Shown here: in pieces, positions 1 through 7,683 of the stretch
Layout of the letters: the number at the start of each line of letters is the position of its first letter
Position numbering within the stretch: the first letter of the stretch is position 1
The notes under the pieces: generated by a model
Seen by the model: only the letters and a program-made list of their open reading frames with translations
Database searches by the model: none
What the model was told of the DNA's origin: nothing
Source: CAVSMC01 sp963798655
GTDB taxonomy: Bacteria > Pseudomonadota > Gammaproteobacteria > Burkholderiales > Casimicrobiaceae
DNA: 64,000 bases
Direction: 5' to 3'
NCBI GenBank assembly: GCA_963798655.1
Contig: CAWCUH010000004.1
Location: 248,001 to 312,000, forward strand
Position numbers and translations under genes: made by a program

Positions 1-221
1 CCTGATTTCGCAATTTCCTTAAAAAGCCATGGCCAATAAAAGATCGCGATTCGCCACAAGTCGACGGGATGCCCTTCCCGGTCGACCAGTTGCATCCGTC
101 GTCCGAAGAGCACGACCGCGAGCGCCGAACCGATGCCCGCGGAGATGAGGAATGGGGTGTAGTGGCCGGACAAGAGCAGCCAGTAGACGGCCAACAGGAC
201 AAACGCGCTTAGGCTACGCAT
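1..221 (-). CDS. mnhE: Na+/H+ antiporter subunit E (MnhE/MrpE), N-terminal part
   Basis: Reading leftward from an ATG at 221 (in-frame GTG at 230), the protein begins MRSLSAFVLLAVYWLLLSGH, with two hydrophobic segments, then FGRRMQLVDREGHP and a WPWLFKEI segment. This is the N-terminus of the MNHE family, a membrane subunit of the multisubunit Mrp cation/proton antiporter. The gene runs off the left edge, so only about 73 residues are seen. No MnhD or other Mrp gene lies upstream of it, so it appears to be the first gene of its operon, as in some E-F-G-B-C-D type Mrp loci (inference). It was identified from the raw sequence, and the family call is confident. Confidence 0.8.
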   Translation of the reverse strand, partial: MRSLSAFVLLAVYWLLLSGHYTPFLISAGIGSALAVVLFGRRMQLVDREGHPVDLWRIAIFYWPWLFKEIAKS

Positions 222-289
222 GGAGTTCACGTGAGGTCGGAGCGGGCGCCTCGCATGGTCTGGTGGCCAGCGCCGGGTCACTCTCGCGT

Positions 290-735
290 GCTAACGGCGT
301 AAATTATCACAATCGCGCCAGGGCAGGACGTCGGAGGTTCGACCGTGCGGCACGTGATCTGGCCGCAGGTTTCCGCCGTCAGCGACGATGTTGACGACGT
401 CGTCGGTGCCGACATACGCGTCCCAGTAGGCTTGCTTTCCTGACCGCTATGCATCCGCGATCGGCGGCCGAAGCTCGGATGCTGCACGTCCCGCGGACGC
501 GGGACATGCTGGCTGTCGCATGACGGGCGTGCCGCTGCGGCCGGCGACATCGTCGGACGAGTGCACGCGATCGTGCGTTCCGCCCAACGGAAAGGCGCGG
601 CAGCGCCGAGCGCGAGCTGCGCGGCATTCCGCCGCATGAGGGCTTCCACGGGTCCGTGCGCTTTCGGCGAGAGCGCCGTTGCCCACAGCGTGTCGTCCCG
701 CAGACGACACGTATTCGCACTGCGGGCCGACAGAG
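290..735 (-). other. Gene-poor stretch with a decayed coding-like remnant
   Basis: The 545 bases between the mnhE start and the next gene (222-766) hold no intact gene. On the minus strand several short pieces look coding (G/C at third positions, protein-like composition) but in different frames: TLWATALSPKAHGPVEALMR near 620-700, GGTHDRVHSSDDVAG near 545-590, and AYWDAYVGTDDVVNIVADGG near 345-405, ending at a TAG near 300. This pattern suggests a gene broken by several indels. No family was recognised. The mnhE promoter should lie within about 230-330. Confidence 0.3.
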
Positions 736-766
736 CGCGCGCCGGTGGTGCGACGATCATTGGCGG

Positions 767-1645
767 ATGACGGTCGCACCTCGCACCTTGACGCTCGCGT
801 ACGCGTGCGCGGCCGTGCTCGCGATCGCCGCAACGCCGACGGCCGCCGCCGCGACGGCGAGTCCGTCGGGCGCCGCGCTTCGCGCACGGTACGCGGAACT
901 GCGCGACAACCTCGCGCATAGCCCGTTCGGAAAGCCGCTGCGACTCGAGTCGAGCGAGCGCAACGACACTTTCGCCGGCGCGATCGATGCCGTGCTCGAC
1001 TTCCCCTTCGAGCGGGTCCGCTCGACGCTCGTCGACGTGCGCGACTGGTGCGAGATCCTGATCCTGCACCCGAACATCGAGGCCTGCCGCATCGCCGGAC
1101 CGTCGGACCGCCCGGCGTCGATCACCGTGGACATCGGCGGCGCGCACGTCCCGGTGACGTTCTCGTACCGCGTGGGCGCGGCGAATGGCGATTTCCTGAG
1201 GGTCGAGCTACGCGCCGCGGAAGGGCCGTTCGGCACGACCGACTATCGGATCGACCTCGAAGCGGCGCCGCTCGACGGCGGGCATACGATCGTGCACTTC
1301 GCGTTCTCGCAGCAGTACGGCACGCCGGCGCTCCTGGCGATGCAGGCGTATCTAGCGACGTTCGCCCGCGACAAGGTCGGCTTTACCGTCGTCGGACACG
1401 CCGCCGACGGCACGCCGCGGCATGTCGGCGGCCTGCGCGGCGCGCTCGAGCGTAACGTCATGCGCTACTACGCGGCGATCGAGGCGTACATCGCCTCGCT
1501 GTCGGCGCCGGCCGGCGAGCAGCGCGAGGCGCGGCTGCGGCACTGGTATGCCTACACTCGGCGCTATCCGGCGCAGCTCGCCGAAGAGCCCGGCTATCTC
1601 GAGCAGAAGCACGCGGAGATCGCGCGCCAGCCGCCGCCGTCGTGA
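767..1645 (+). CDS. Secreted START/SRPBCC-like protein of unknown function
   Basis: 292 residues from the ATG at 767; the open frame reaches further upstream, but this ATG is followed directly by a signal peptide (TLAYACAAVLAIAATPTAAA). The mature part begins with RARYAELRDNLAHSPFGKPL and continues with VLDFPFERVRSTLVDVRDWC and a run of beta-strand-like segments ending in a helix near GLRGALERNVMRYYAAIEAY, the order expected of a START/polyketide-cyclase (SRPBCC) fold that binds hydrophobic ligands. Export to the periplasm is inferred. A tail of about 50 residues rich in Arg, Tyr and Pro follows. It ends 89 bases before the phospholipase D gene on the same strand, so the two may be cotranscribed. 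Confidence 0.7.
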   Translation: MTVAPRTLTLAYACAAVLAIAATPTAAAATASPSGAALRARYAELRDNLAHSPFGKPLRLESSERNDTFAGAIDAVLDFPFERVRSTLVDVRDWCEILILHPNIEACRIAGPSDRPASITVDIGGAHVPVTFSYRVGAANGDFLRVELRAAEGPFGTTDYRIDLEAAPLDGGHTIVHFAFSQQYGTPALLAMQAYLATFARDKVGFTVVGHAADGTPRHVGGLRGALERNVMRYYAAIEAYIASLSAPAGEQREARLRHWYAYTRRYPAQLAEEPGYLEQKHAEIARQPPPS

Positions 1646-1734
1646 CGCGCACGCCGTGTCGGACGCAGCCGCAGCCGCTTGTGGGCGCGAGGACTACAGA
1701 CAGCGTTGCGTTCGGGCGGCCACACTGAGTGGCC

Positions 1735-3924
1735 ATGCGCGACCCACCGTCCGTTGTCGACGCACCCCCGCGTTCGCAACCGGAGCGCGACGATCCGCGC
1801 TTCGCACCGCTGCTCGTCCCCGGGCGCAACTGCTGGCGCGTCGAGCGTGCGCATCGGCTGTCCGTGCTGATCGACGCCGATGCGTATTTCCGCACGGTGC
1901 GCCGGGCGATCGCCGCCGCGCGCCATTCGATCTTCATCATCGGCTGGGACATCGACAGCCGGCTGCGGCTCGTCGCCGAAGGCGCCGATGACGGCTTTCC
2001 GGAGCCGCTCGGCGACTTCCTGAACGCAGTGACGGCATCGCGCCGCGGTCTGCGCACGTACGCGCTGTCGTGGGATTTCGCGATGGTGTATGCGCTCGAG
2101 CGCGAGTGGCTGCCCGTGTTCAAGCTCGACTGGAAGACGCACCGCCGGCTCAAGTTCCGGCTCGACGGCGAGCATCCGGTCGGCGCGTCGCACCACCAGA
2201 AGATCGTCGTCGTCGACGATGCCGTCGCGTTCGTCGGCGGCCTCGATCTCACGCATACCCGCTGGGATACGCCGGAGCACCGCGCGCATCATCCGCTGCG
2301 CACGAACCCGTTGGGCTTCGCGTACCCGCCGACGCACGACGTGCAGGCGATGGTCGATGGCGACGCCGCGCGCGCGCTCGGCGATCTCGCACGCGAGCGA
2401 TGGCGCCGCGCGACCGGCAAACGGCTCCGCGAGGCGCCGGCGTCGCTCGATCACGATCCGTGGCCCGAGCGCTGTACGCCCGACGTGCAGGACGTCGACG
2501 TCGCGATCGCGCGCACCGATCCCGCCTACGACGGCCGCCGGCAGGTCGAGGAGATCCGGGCGCTGCACCTCGACGCGATCGCGGCGGCGCGCCGCTTCGT
2601 GTTCGCCGAGAACCAGTATTTCACGTCGAGCGCTGTCACCGACGCGATGTGCGCGCGGCTCGCCGGCGATGACCCGCCGGAGATCGTCTACGTCGGCCCG
2701 CGCGTGGAAAGCGGCTGGCTCGAAGTGACGACGATGGGCGTTCTGCGCGCGCGCGCGCAGCGCAGGATCGAGGCCGCCGATAGGGCGCGACGCTTTCGCT
2801 CCTACTGTCCGGTGCTCGGCGAGACGGACGCCGAGTGCATCAACGTGCACGACAAGGTGCTCGTCGTCGACGAGCGCCTCGCGGCGATCGGCTCAGCCAA
2901 CCTGTCGAACCGCTCGATGGGCTTCGACACCGAATGCACGATCGCGATCGAATCGCGCGGCGATCCAAGGCTCGAAGCCGCCATCGCGGGCATCCGCGAC
3001 CGGCTGCTTGCCGAGCATCTCGGCGTCGCGCCCGCCCGCGTCGCACGCGAGATCGAGCAGCGCGCGAGCCTGATCGGCGCGATCGACGCGCTGCGCGGCG
3101 CCGGCCGCTCGCTGATGCCGTATCGGCGCGAGCTGTCGCCCGAGACCGATGCGCTCGTTCCCGATCGCACGGTGATCGACCCTGAGCGGCCCATTGATCC
3201 CGACCGCCTGGTCGACGATCTCGTGCCGGCCGACGACCGCGCACCGGTGCGCGCGCGCGTGATCGCGCTGTTGCTCGCGATCATCGCGATGGGCGCGATC
3301 GCCGCCGCGTGGAAATACACGCCGTTGTCCGAATATCTGCACCTGTCCGCGCTGGTCGACGCCGGCGAGCAGCTGCGCGACGAATGGTGGTCGCCGCTCG
3401 CAGTCGTCGCCGCGTACGCGGTGGGCGCCGTGCTCGTGATCCCGATCATGCTGACGATCGCCGCGACCGGCGTGCTGTTCGGACCGTGGCTCGGCACGCT
3501 GTACGCGTGCGTCGGCGTGATCGTGTCCGGCATGACGAGCTACATGATCGGCCGCCATCTGGGCCGAGAAACCGTGCGCCGCATCGGCGGCCGCCGGCTG
3601 AACGAGCTGTCGCGACGGCTCGCGAAGCGCGGACTGCTCGCGGTGTTCATCATCCGCCACCTGCCGATCGCGCCGTACTCGATCGTCAACATCGTCTGCG
3701 GGGCGTCGCACCTGAAGATGCGCGACTTCGTCCTCGGCACGATGCTCGGCATCTATCCGGCGACGATCATGACGGTGATCTTCGTCGATCGCGCAGTGGC
3801 GGCGATCATCAGGCCGAGCGCGTGGACGGTGGCGCTGCTCGGCGCTGCCGTCGCTGTCGCGATCGGCGTGGTGCTCTACTTCCGCCGCCGGCTGCTCGTG
3901 ACCGCCGAAGCAAACGCCGGCTGA
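1735..3924 (+). CDS. Phospholipase D-like protein fused to a VTT/DedA membrane domain
   Basis: About 729 residues. The N-terminal half is a PLD superfamily enzyme with two HKD motifs: HHQKIVVVDD at about residue 152, followed by FVGGLDLT, and HDKVLVVDE at about residue 371, followed by IGSANLSNRSMG. The last third has transmembrane segments and the VTT (SNARE-associated/DedA) signature around HLPIAPYSIVNIVCGASH. Family knowledge suggests phosphatidyl transfer or hydrolysis at the inner membrane, with the VTT part possibly acting in lipid scrambling (inference). There is no cleavable signal peptide. ATG 1735 is preferred over the in-frame GTG at 1729. It ends 9 bases before the convergent UPF0149 gene. 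Confidence 0.88.
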   Translation: MRDPPSVVDAPPRSQPERDDPRFAPLLVPGRNCWRVERAHRLSVLIDADAYFRTVRRAIAAARHSIFIIGWDIDSRLRLVAEGADDGFPEPLGDFLNAVTASRRGLRTYALSWDFAMVYALEREWLPVFKLDWKTHRRLKFRLDGEHPVGASHHQKIVVVDDAVAFVGGLDLTHTRWDTPEHRAHHPLRTNPLGFAYPPTHDVQAMVDGDAARALGDLARERWRRATGKRLREAPASLDHDPWPERCTPDVQDVDVAIARTDPAYDGRRQVEEIRALHLDAIAAARRFVFAENQYFTSSAVTDAMCARLAGDDPPEIVYVGPRVESGWLEVTTMGVLRARAQRRIEAADRARRFRSYCPVLGETDAECINVHDKVLVVDERLAAIGSANLSNRSMGFDTECTIAIESRGDPRLEAAIAGIRDRLLAEHLGVAPARVAREIEQRASLIGAIDALRGAGRSLMPYRRELSPETDALVPDRTVIDPERPIDPDRLVDDLVPADDRAPVRARVIALLLAIIAMGAIAAAWKYTPLSEYLHLSALVDAGEQLRDEWWSPLAVVAAYAVGAVLVIPIMLTIAATGVLFGPWLGTLYACVGVIVSGMTSYMIGRHLGRETVRRIGGRRLNELSRRLAKRGLLAVFIIRHLPIAPYSIVNIVCGASHLKMRDFVLGTMLGIYPATIMTVIFVDRAVAAIIRPSAWTVALLGAAVAVAIGVVLYFRRRLLVTAEANAG

Positions 3925-3932
3925 CGCGTCAG

Positions 3933-4640
3933 CTAATGCAGCCGCTGGCGCGACTTGCGCGCCGCATCGGGCAGTGCGCCGCGTCGGGCGCTCGTGCCGC
4001 GCTCCTTCGTCGTCTTGCGCTCGTGCCAGAAGCGGTAGATCAGCACCGAGGCGACCGGCAGCTCGTCGATCAGCCCCTCGCGCTTCTCGTCGGTGTCGAC
4101 CCACTCGGTGAAATCGTCGTCGCGATCGCCGAATGCGAGCGCCTCGATCGGAAAGATCCAGTCGCGGGCATCGGGCGCGTCGTACAGCGGCTGCCATTCG
4201 TCGTCGCGCAGCTTGACGCCCGCCATGTAGCCCTCGCACCACGCCGTTGCTTCCGGCGGCGTGCGCTCGCTCTTGCGCGCGTTCTCGTCCGGCATGTAGA
4301 GCAGCGGCCGAAAGCGCGTCGGCGATTCGGCGAGCGTGCGCTGGATGCCGACCATGTGCCGCAGCACGAGGCCCATGATCTGCTGCGCCTGGTCGTTGCT
4401 CGCGTATGCGGGCGACGCGCTGCGGCCGCCTTCGCTCCATACCTGCGGCAGCCATTCGGACGGCTGGATCGATTCGGGACCGGAGACGATCGCGGTGAGA
4501 TAGCCGTCGAGCATCTCGAGGTCCATGCAGTCCTGCGGCACCGCATCGGACGCGAGGAACGCCTCGAGCTCGTCGAGTTCGGCGTCGCTCAACGGCTCGT
4601 CGACGACGCGGGTTTCGCTGCGTGTTTCGGTCATGGGCAT
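3933..4640 (-). CDS. UPF0149 family protein (YecA/YgfB-like)
   Basis: 235 residues. The N-terminal half has the UPF0149 pattern: LSDAELDELEAFLAS, then CMDLEMLDGYLTAIVSGPE, followed by WCEGYMAGVKLRDDEWQPL. These small acidic helical proteins have no settled biochemical role; some members carry a C-terminal SEC-C zinc motif, which is absent here. The C-terminal 30 residues are basic (RRGALPDAARKSRQRLH). Start at MPMTETR is chosen; an ATG 30 bases further upstream adds ten residues without improving the family match. It is convergent with the phospholipase D fusion and divergent from the unknown membrane protein. Confidence 0.8.
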   Translation of the reverse strand: MPMTETRSETRVVDEPLSDAELDELEAFLASDAVPQDCMDLEMLDGYLTAIVSGPESIQPSEWLPQVWSEGGRSASPAYASNDQAQQIMGLVLRHMVGIQRTLAESPTRFRPLLYMPDENARKSERTPPEATAWCEGYMAGVKLRDDEWQPLYDAPDARDWIFPIEALAFGDRDDDFTEWVDTDEKREGLIDELPVASVLIYRFWHERKTTKERGTSARRGALPDAARKSRQRLH

Positions 4641-4798
4641 GTTATTGGGTGCTGACTTCCGAATCGGCAATAATGGCCGGTTGCGGGCGCTGGCGCAACT
4701 TTTCGATCAGTGCGGTTTTCCTGCGCGATTGCGCCGCGTCGCTAGAATGGCGACGCGGCGGCCGCCGGCCGGACGCTCAACGAGGATCGACCCCGGTT

Positions 4799-6523
4799 TT
4801 GCCAGGCGCTTCGACGAGTCCGCTGAACGAGCGCATCGCGCGCGCTGTCGCCGCGGGCGTCATCGTCGCCGCGACCGCATTGCTCGTGCACTACGTCTAC
4901 GCCAATGCGCCGGTGATGCCGCTGCGCGATGGCTGGAAATGGATCCAGAGCGCGCTCGCATTCGACCGCGGCGGATTGACGGCGGTTTTGCGCACGACGG
5001 CGTTCAACCACGCCGATCAGATCTACGTGCTGCCGTCGCTGATCGCGCTCGCGATCGGGCCTTGGGTCGATTATTCGTACCGCGCGTTCGCGTTCGCGAC
5101 GCTTGCGCTGCTGATCGCGCTCGGCGCGATGTTCTACCGGCTCGCGCGCGGCGAAGGCCTTGGGCCGTTACTCGCCGCGGCGGTGTTCGTCGCCGTCGCG
5201 TCGATGCGCCACTGGATCAACCTGCTGCTCGGATTTCAGTTCGGCATCTTCCTGTCGGTGATCTCCGGCGCGCTCGCGATCGTCGTCGCCGACCGCCGCC
5301 GCGACCGCGCCGGGCTTGTCGTGGCGATCGCGCTCGCCGCGGTGTCGGTCGCGTCGTCGTCGGCCGGCGTGCTCGCCGCGATCTGCGTGATCTTCGTCCG
5401 CTCGACGGCGCACGCGTCGCAATGGCGATGGGCGCAGGCGGCGCTGCTCGCGATCGCCGTGTTCGCGCTCGTCGAATGGATCGCGCTGCGCTTCGGCCGC
5501 CTCGAGCGCACGGTGTTCGCGACGACGGTGCTCGAGAGGCTGGGCGACGACGCACCGGGCGCATTCGTCTCGTGGCTGCATCTCATCGGCGGCGCCCTGA
5601 TCGGCGGTCGCGCGTCGCTCCACGTCGGCGTCGTCGTCGCCGCGATGTCGGTGCTCGTGCTTGCCGATGCGCTGCGCGGTGGACGCGTCGACGCGCTCGC
5701 CGGCCTCGTGCTGTTCTCGATGCTCGGCACGGTCGCGATCGCGCTGCTGCGCCCGCCCGCCGAAATCCTGTCGACGCGACACGAGATCATGGCGTCCCCG
5801 GCGATCGGCGCGTGCGCCATCCGGCTGCTCGCGTGGCAGCCGCACGCGCGGGCGTTACGCGCAATCGCGGCGCTCGTCGTCGCCGCGGGCCTCATCGTCG
5901 TCGAAGCCGACGCGTACGGCGACGCGCGACGCTTCGCCGCCGCGATCGCCGACTGGGATGTCGACGTGCGGATGTACGTCGCGGCGCTCGCGCACGGAAA
6001 GCAGCATGTGTCGCCCGATGAGATCCGGCGCGTCAATCCGCGGGCGACCGACGCCGTGCGCAGCTGGATGCAGTTCGCTCGCGAGCGCCGCTGGACGATC
6101 TTCAGTCCGCATTACCATGGCCTCGAATCGAGCGACGCGCTTCCGACGCGGTTCGCCGACGCTGCGAGAAGCGTCGCGTCGGCCGGCGTTCCGCTCGCGT
6201 TCACCGGAACCGGCTATGTCTTCAACCGCTACGCGTGCGCGTTCGCGTCGGGCTGCGCGATTCGCGAATCGGTCGAGCTGCGCGCTACCGGCGCCGCGAC
6301 CATCGGCATCATCGTGCGCGGACGCGACGGCGCCGTGCTGCGCAACGTCGCCGTGGCGGTCGGCGCGTCGGCCGCGTGGATCGCGCGCTCGGCGCGCACG
6401 ACGCTCGAGCCGGGCGAGAGCGCGGACGCGTACGTGGCGTCGCCGGGGCCGCAGGTCGACGTGCGCTCGATGTCCGTCGTCGTCGTCACGCGCTCGTCGA
6501 AGCCCGAGCGCGCGACGAGCTAG
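4799..6523 (+). CDS. Unknown polytopic membrane protein
   Basis: 574 residues from a TTG at 4799, with AACGAGGA as a distant possible ribosome site; the start is uncertain because the first internal ATG (near 4916) would cut the first hydrophobic segment. The first 370 residues hold about nine or ten hydrophobic helices, beginning RIARAVAAGVIVAATALLVH, with a loop MPLRDGWKWIQSALAFDRGG that resembles the first external loop of some membrane glycosyltransferases. The last 200 residues are soluble, containing FSPHYHGLESSD and a cysteine pair in YACAFASGCAIRES. No family is firmly recognised; a role in envelope glycan modification is only a guess. Its stop overlaps the convergent heme A synthase stop by 4 bases. 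Confidence 0.65.
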   Translation: MPGASTSPLNERIARAVAAGVIVAATALLVHYVYANAPVMPLRDGWKWIQSALAFDRGGLTAVLRTTAFNHADQIYVLPSLIALAIGPWVDYSYRAFAFATLALLIALGAMFYRLARGEGLGPLLAAAVFVAVASMRHWINLLLGFQFGIFLSVISGALAIVVADRRRDRAGLVVAIALAAVSVASSSAGVLAAICVIFVRSTAHASQWRWAQAALLAIAVFALVEWIALRFGRLERTVFATTVLERLGDDAPGAFVSWLHLIGGALIGGRASLHVGVVVAAMSVLVLADALRGGRVDALAGLVLFSMLGTVAIALLRPPAEILSTRHEIMASPAIGACAIRLLAWQPHARALRAIAALVVAAGLIVVEADAYGDARRFAAAIADWDVDVRMYVAALAHGKQHVSPDEIRRVNPRATDAVRSWMQFARERRWTIFSPHYHGLESSDALPTRFADAARSVASAGVPLAFTGTGYVFNRYACAFASGCAIRESVELRATGAATIGIIVRGRDGAVLRNVAVAVGASAAWIARSARTTLEPGESADAYVASPGPQVDVRSMSVVVVTRSSKPERATS

Positions 6524-7596
6524 CGCAGCGCGTGCGCGACGTTGAGCGCCGCGGCGAACACAAGCATCGCGCCCGCCTGATGCGCGGCGGCGAGCGGCAG
6601 CGGCACCACCAGCAGCAGCGTCGCGATGCCGAGCGAGAGTTGCACGACGACGAACGCGAGCAAGACGCGCGCGCCGATCCGCGCACGCGCTGGCGCGTCC
6701 GCACGATCGATCCGCCGCCATAGCAGCGGCACCGCGATCGCGAGCGCGAGCGCGATCAGCCGATGATCGAACTGCACGGTGGCCATGTTCCAGAAGAAGT
6801 TGCGCCACCACGGATCGAGCATGAACATCTCGGGCGGCACCAGCGCGCCGTTCATCAACGGAAACGTGTTGTAGGCGAACCCGGCGCGAATGCCGGCGAC
6901 CAAGCCGCCGGACAGCACCATGACGAACACGAGCGCGACGAGCGCGAGCGCGTAGCGGCGCGTCGCGCGCGCGTCGTGCGCGTCGGGCCGCGCCTCGCGT
7001 GAACAGCCGATCGACATCGCCACCCATAGCATCGCCGCGAAGATCAGGAACGCGATGCCGAGATGCGCGCTCAGCCGGAACTGCGATACCCGCGGATCGT
7101 CGACGAGGCCGCTCTGCACCATGTACCAGCCGAGCGCCCCTTGCAGGCCGCCGAGCACGAAGATCGCCGCCAGCGGCTTCGCATAGCCGGCAGGAATGCG
7201 GCGCCGGGCAACGAAATAGAGAAACGGGACGAGGAATGCCGCACCGATCGCGCGGCCGAGCAGCCGGTGCGCGTATTCCCACCAGAAGATCCGCCTGAAG
7301 CCCTCGAGCGTCATGTCGTGATTGACCTGGCGGTACTCGGGCGTGCGCTGGTACTTGGCGAATGCATCCTGCCACTGCGCCTCGCCAAGTGGCGGCAGCG
7401 TGCCGACGATCGGCTGCCACTCGGTGATCGAAAGCCCGGAATGCGTGAGCCGCGTCACGCCGCCGACGACGACCATCGCGAACACCAGCGCGCAGCACGC
7501 GAGCAGCCACGCGATCACCGCGCGCGGACGCTGCGATGCTGCGCCAACGTGTCGCGTCCCAAGCGCCGGCTCGGAAAACGTGGTCGATACGCTCAT
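6520..7596 (-). CDS. ctaA: Heme A synthase (COX15/CtaA family)
   Basis: 358 residues, inner membrane, about eight helices. The enzyme oxidises the C8 methyl of heme O to make heme A for aa3-type cytochrome oxidase. The family's histidines are visible: EYAHRLLGRAIG and HLGIAFL in the first four-helix bundle, DHRLIAL and AHQAGAM in the second; the signature GGVTRLTHSGLSITEWQPI follows the first helix. The start MSVSTTFSEPALG is chosen because upstream codons are not protein-like. It is divergent from glutamate dehydrogenase with an 87-base shared promoter region. No other oxidase assembly genes are nearby. Confidence 0.92.
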   Translation of the reverse strand: MSVSTTFSEPALGTRHVGAASQRPRAVIAWLLACCALVFAMVVVGGVTRLTHSGLSITEWQPIVGTLPPLGEAQWQDAFAKYQRTPEYRQVNHDMTLEGFRRIFWWEYAHRLLGRAIGAAFLVPFLYFVARRRIPAGYAKPLAAIFVLGGLQGALGWYMVQSGLVDDPRVSQFRLSAHLGIAFLIFAAMLWVAMSIGCSREARPDAHDARATRRYALALVALVFVMVLSGGLVAGIRAGFAYNTFPLMNGALVPPEMFMLDPWWRNFFWNMATVQFDHRLIALALAIAVPLLWRRIDRADAPARARIGARVLLAFVVVQLSLGIATLLLVVPLPLAAAHQAGAMLVFAAALNVAHALR

Positions 7597-7683
7597 GAAA
7601 CGCGAATTTTGCCACAGCGCGCTCATTCGACGCCGCACCTGCAATCGGGCATCCTTGTAGCCTCGGAACGCCTCGGAGGGGCC

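Noticed and set aside
7063..7683. In-frame upstream extension of the glutamate dehydrogenase frame.
   Set aside because: It runs antisense through heme A synthase, has no family match, and a strong ribosome site precedes ATG 7684.
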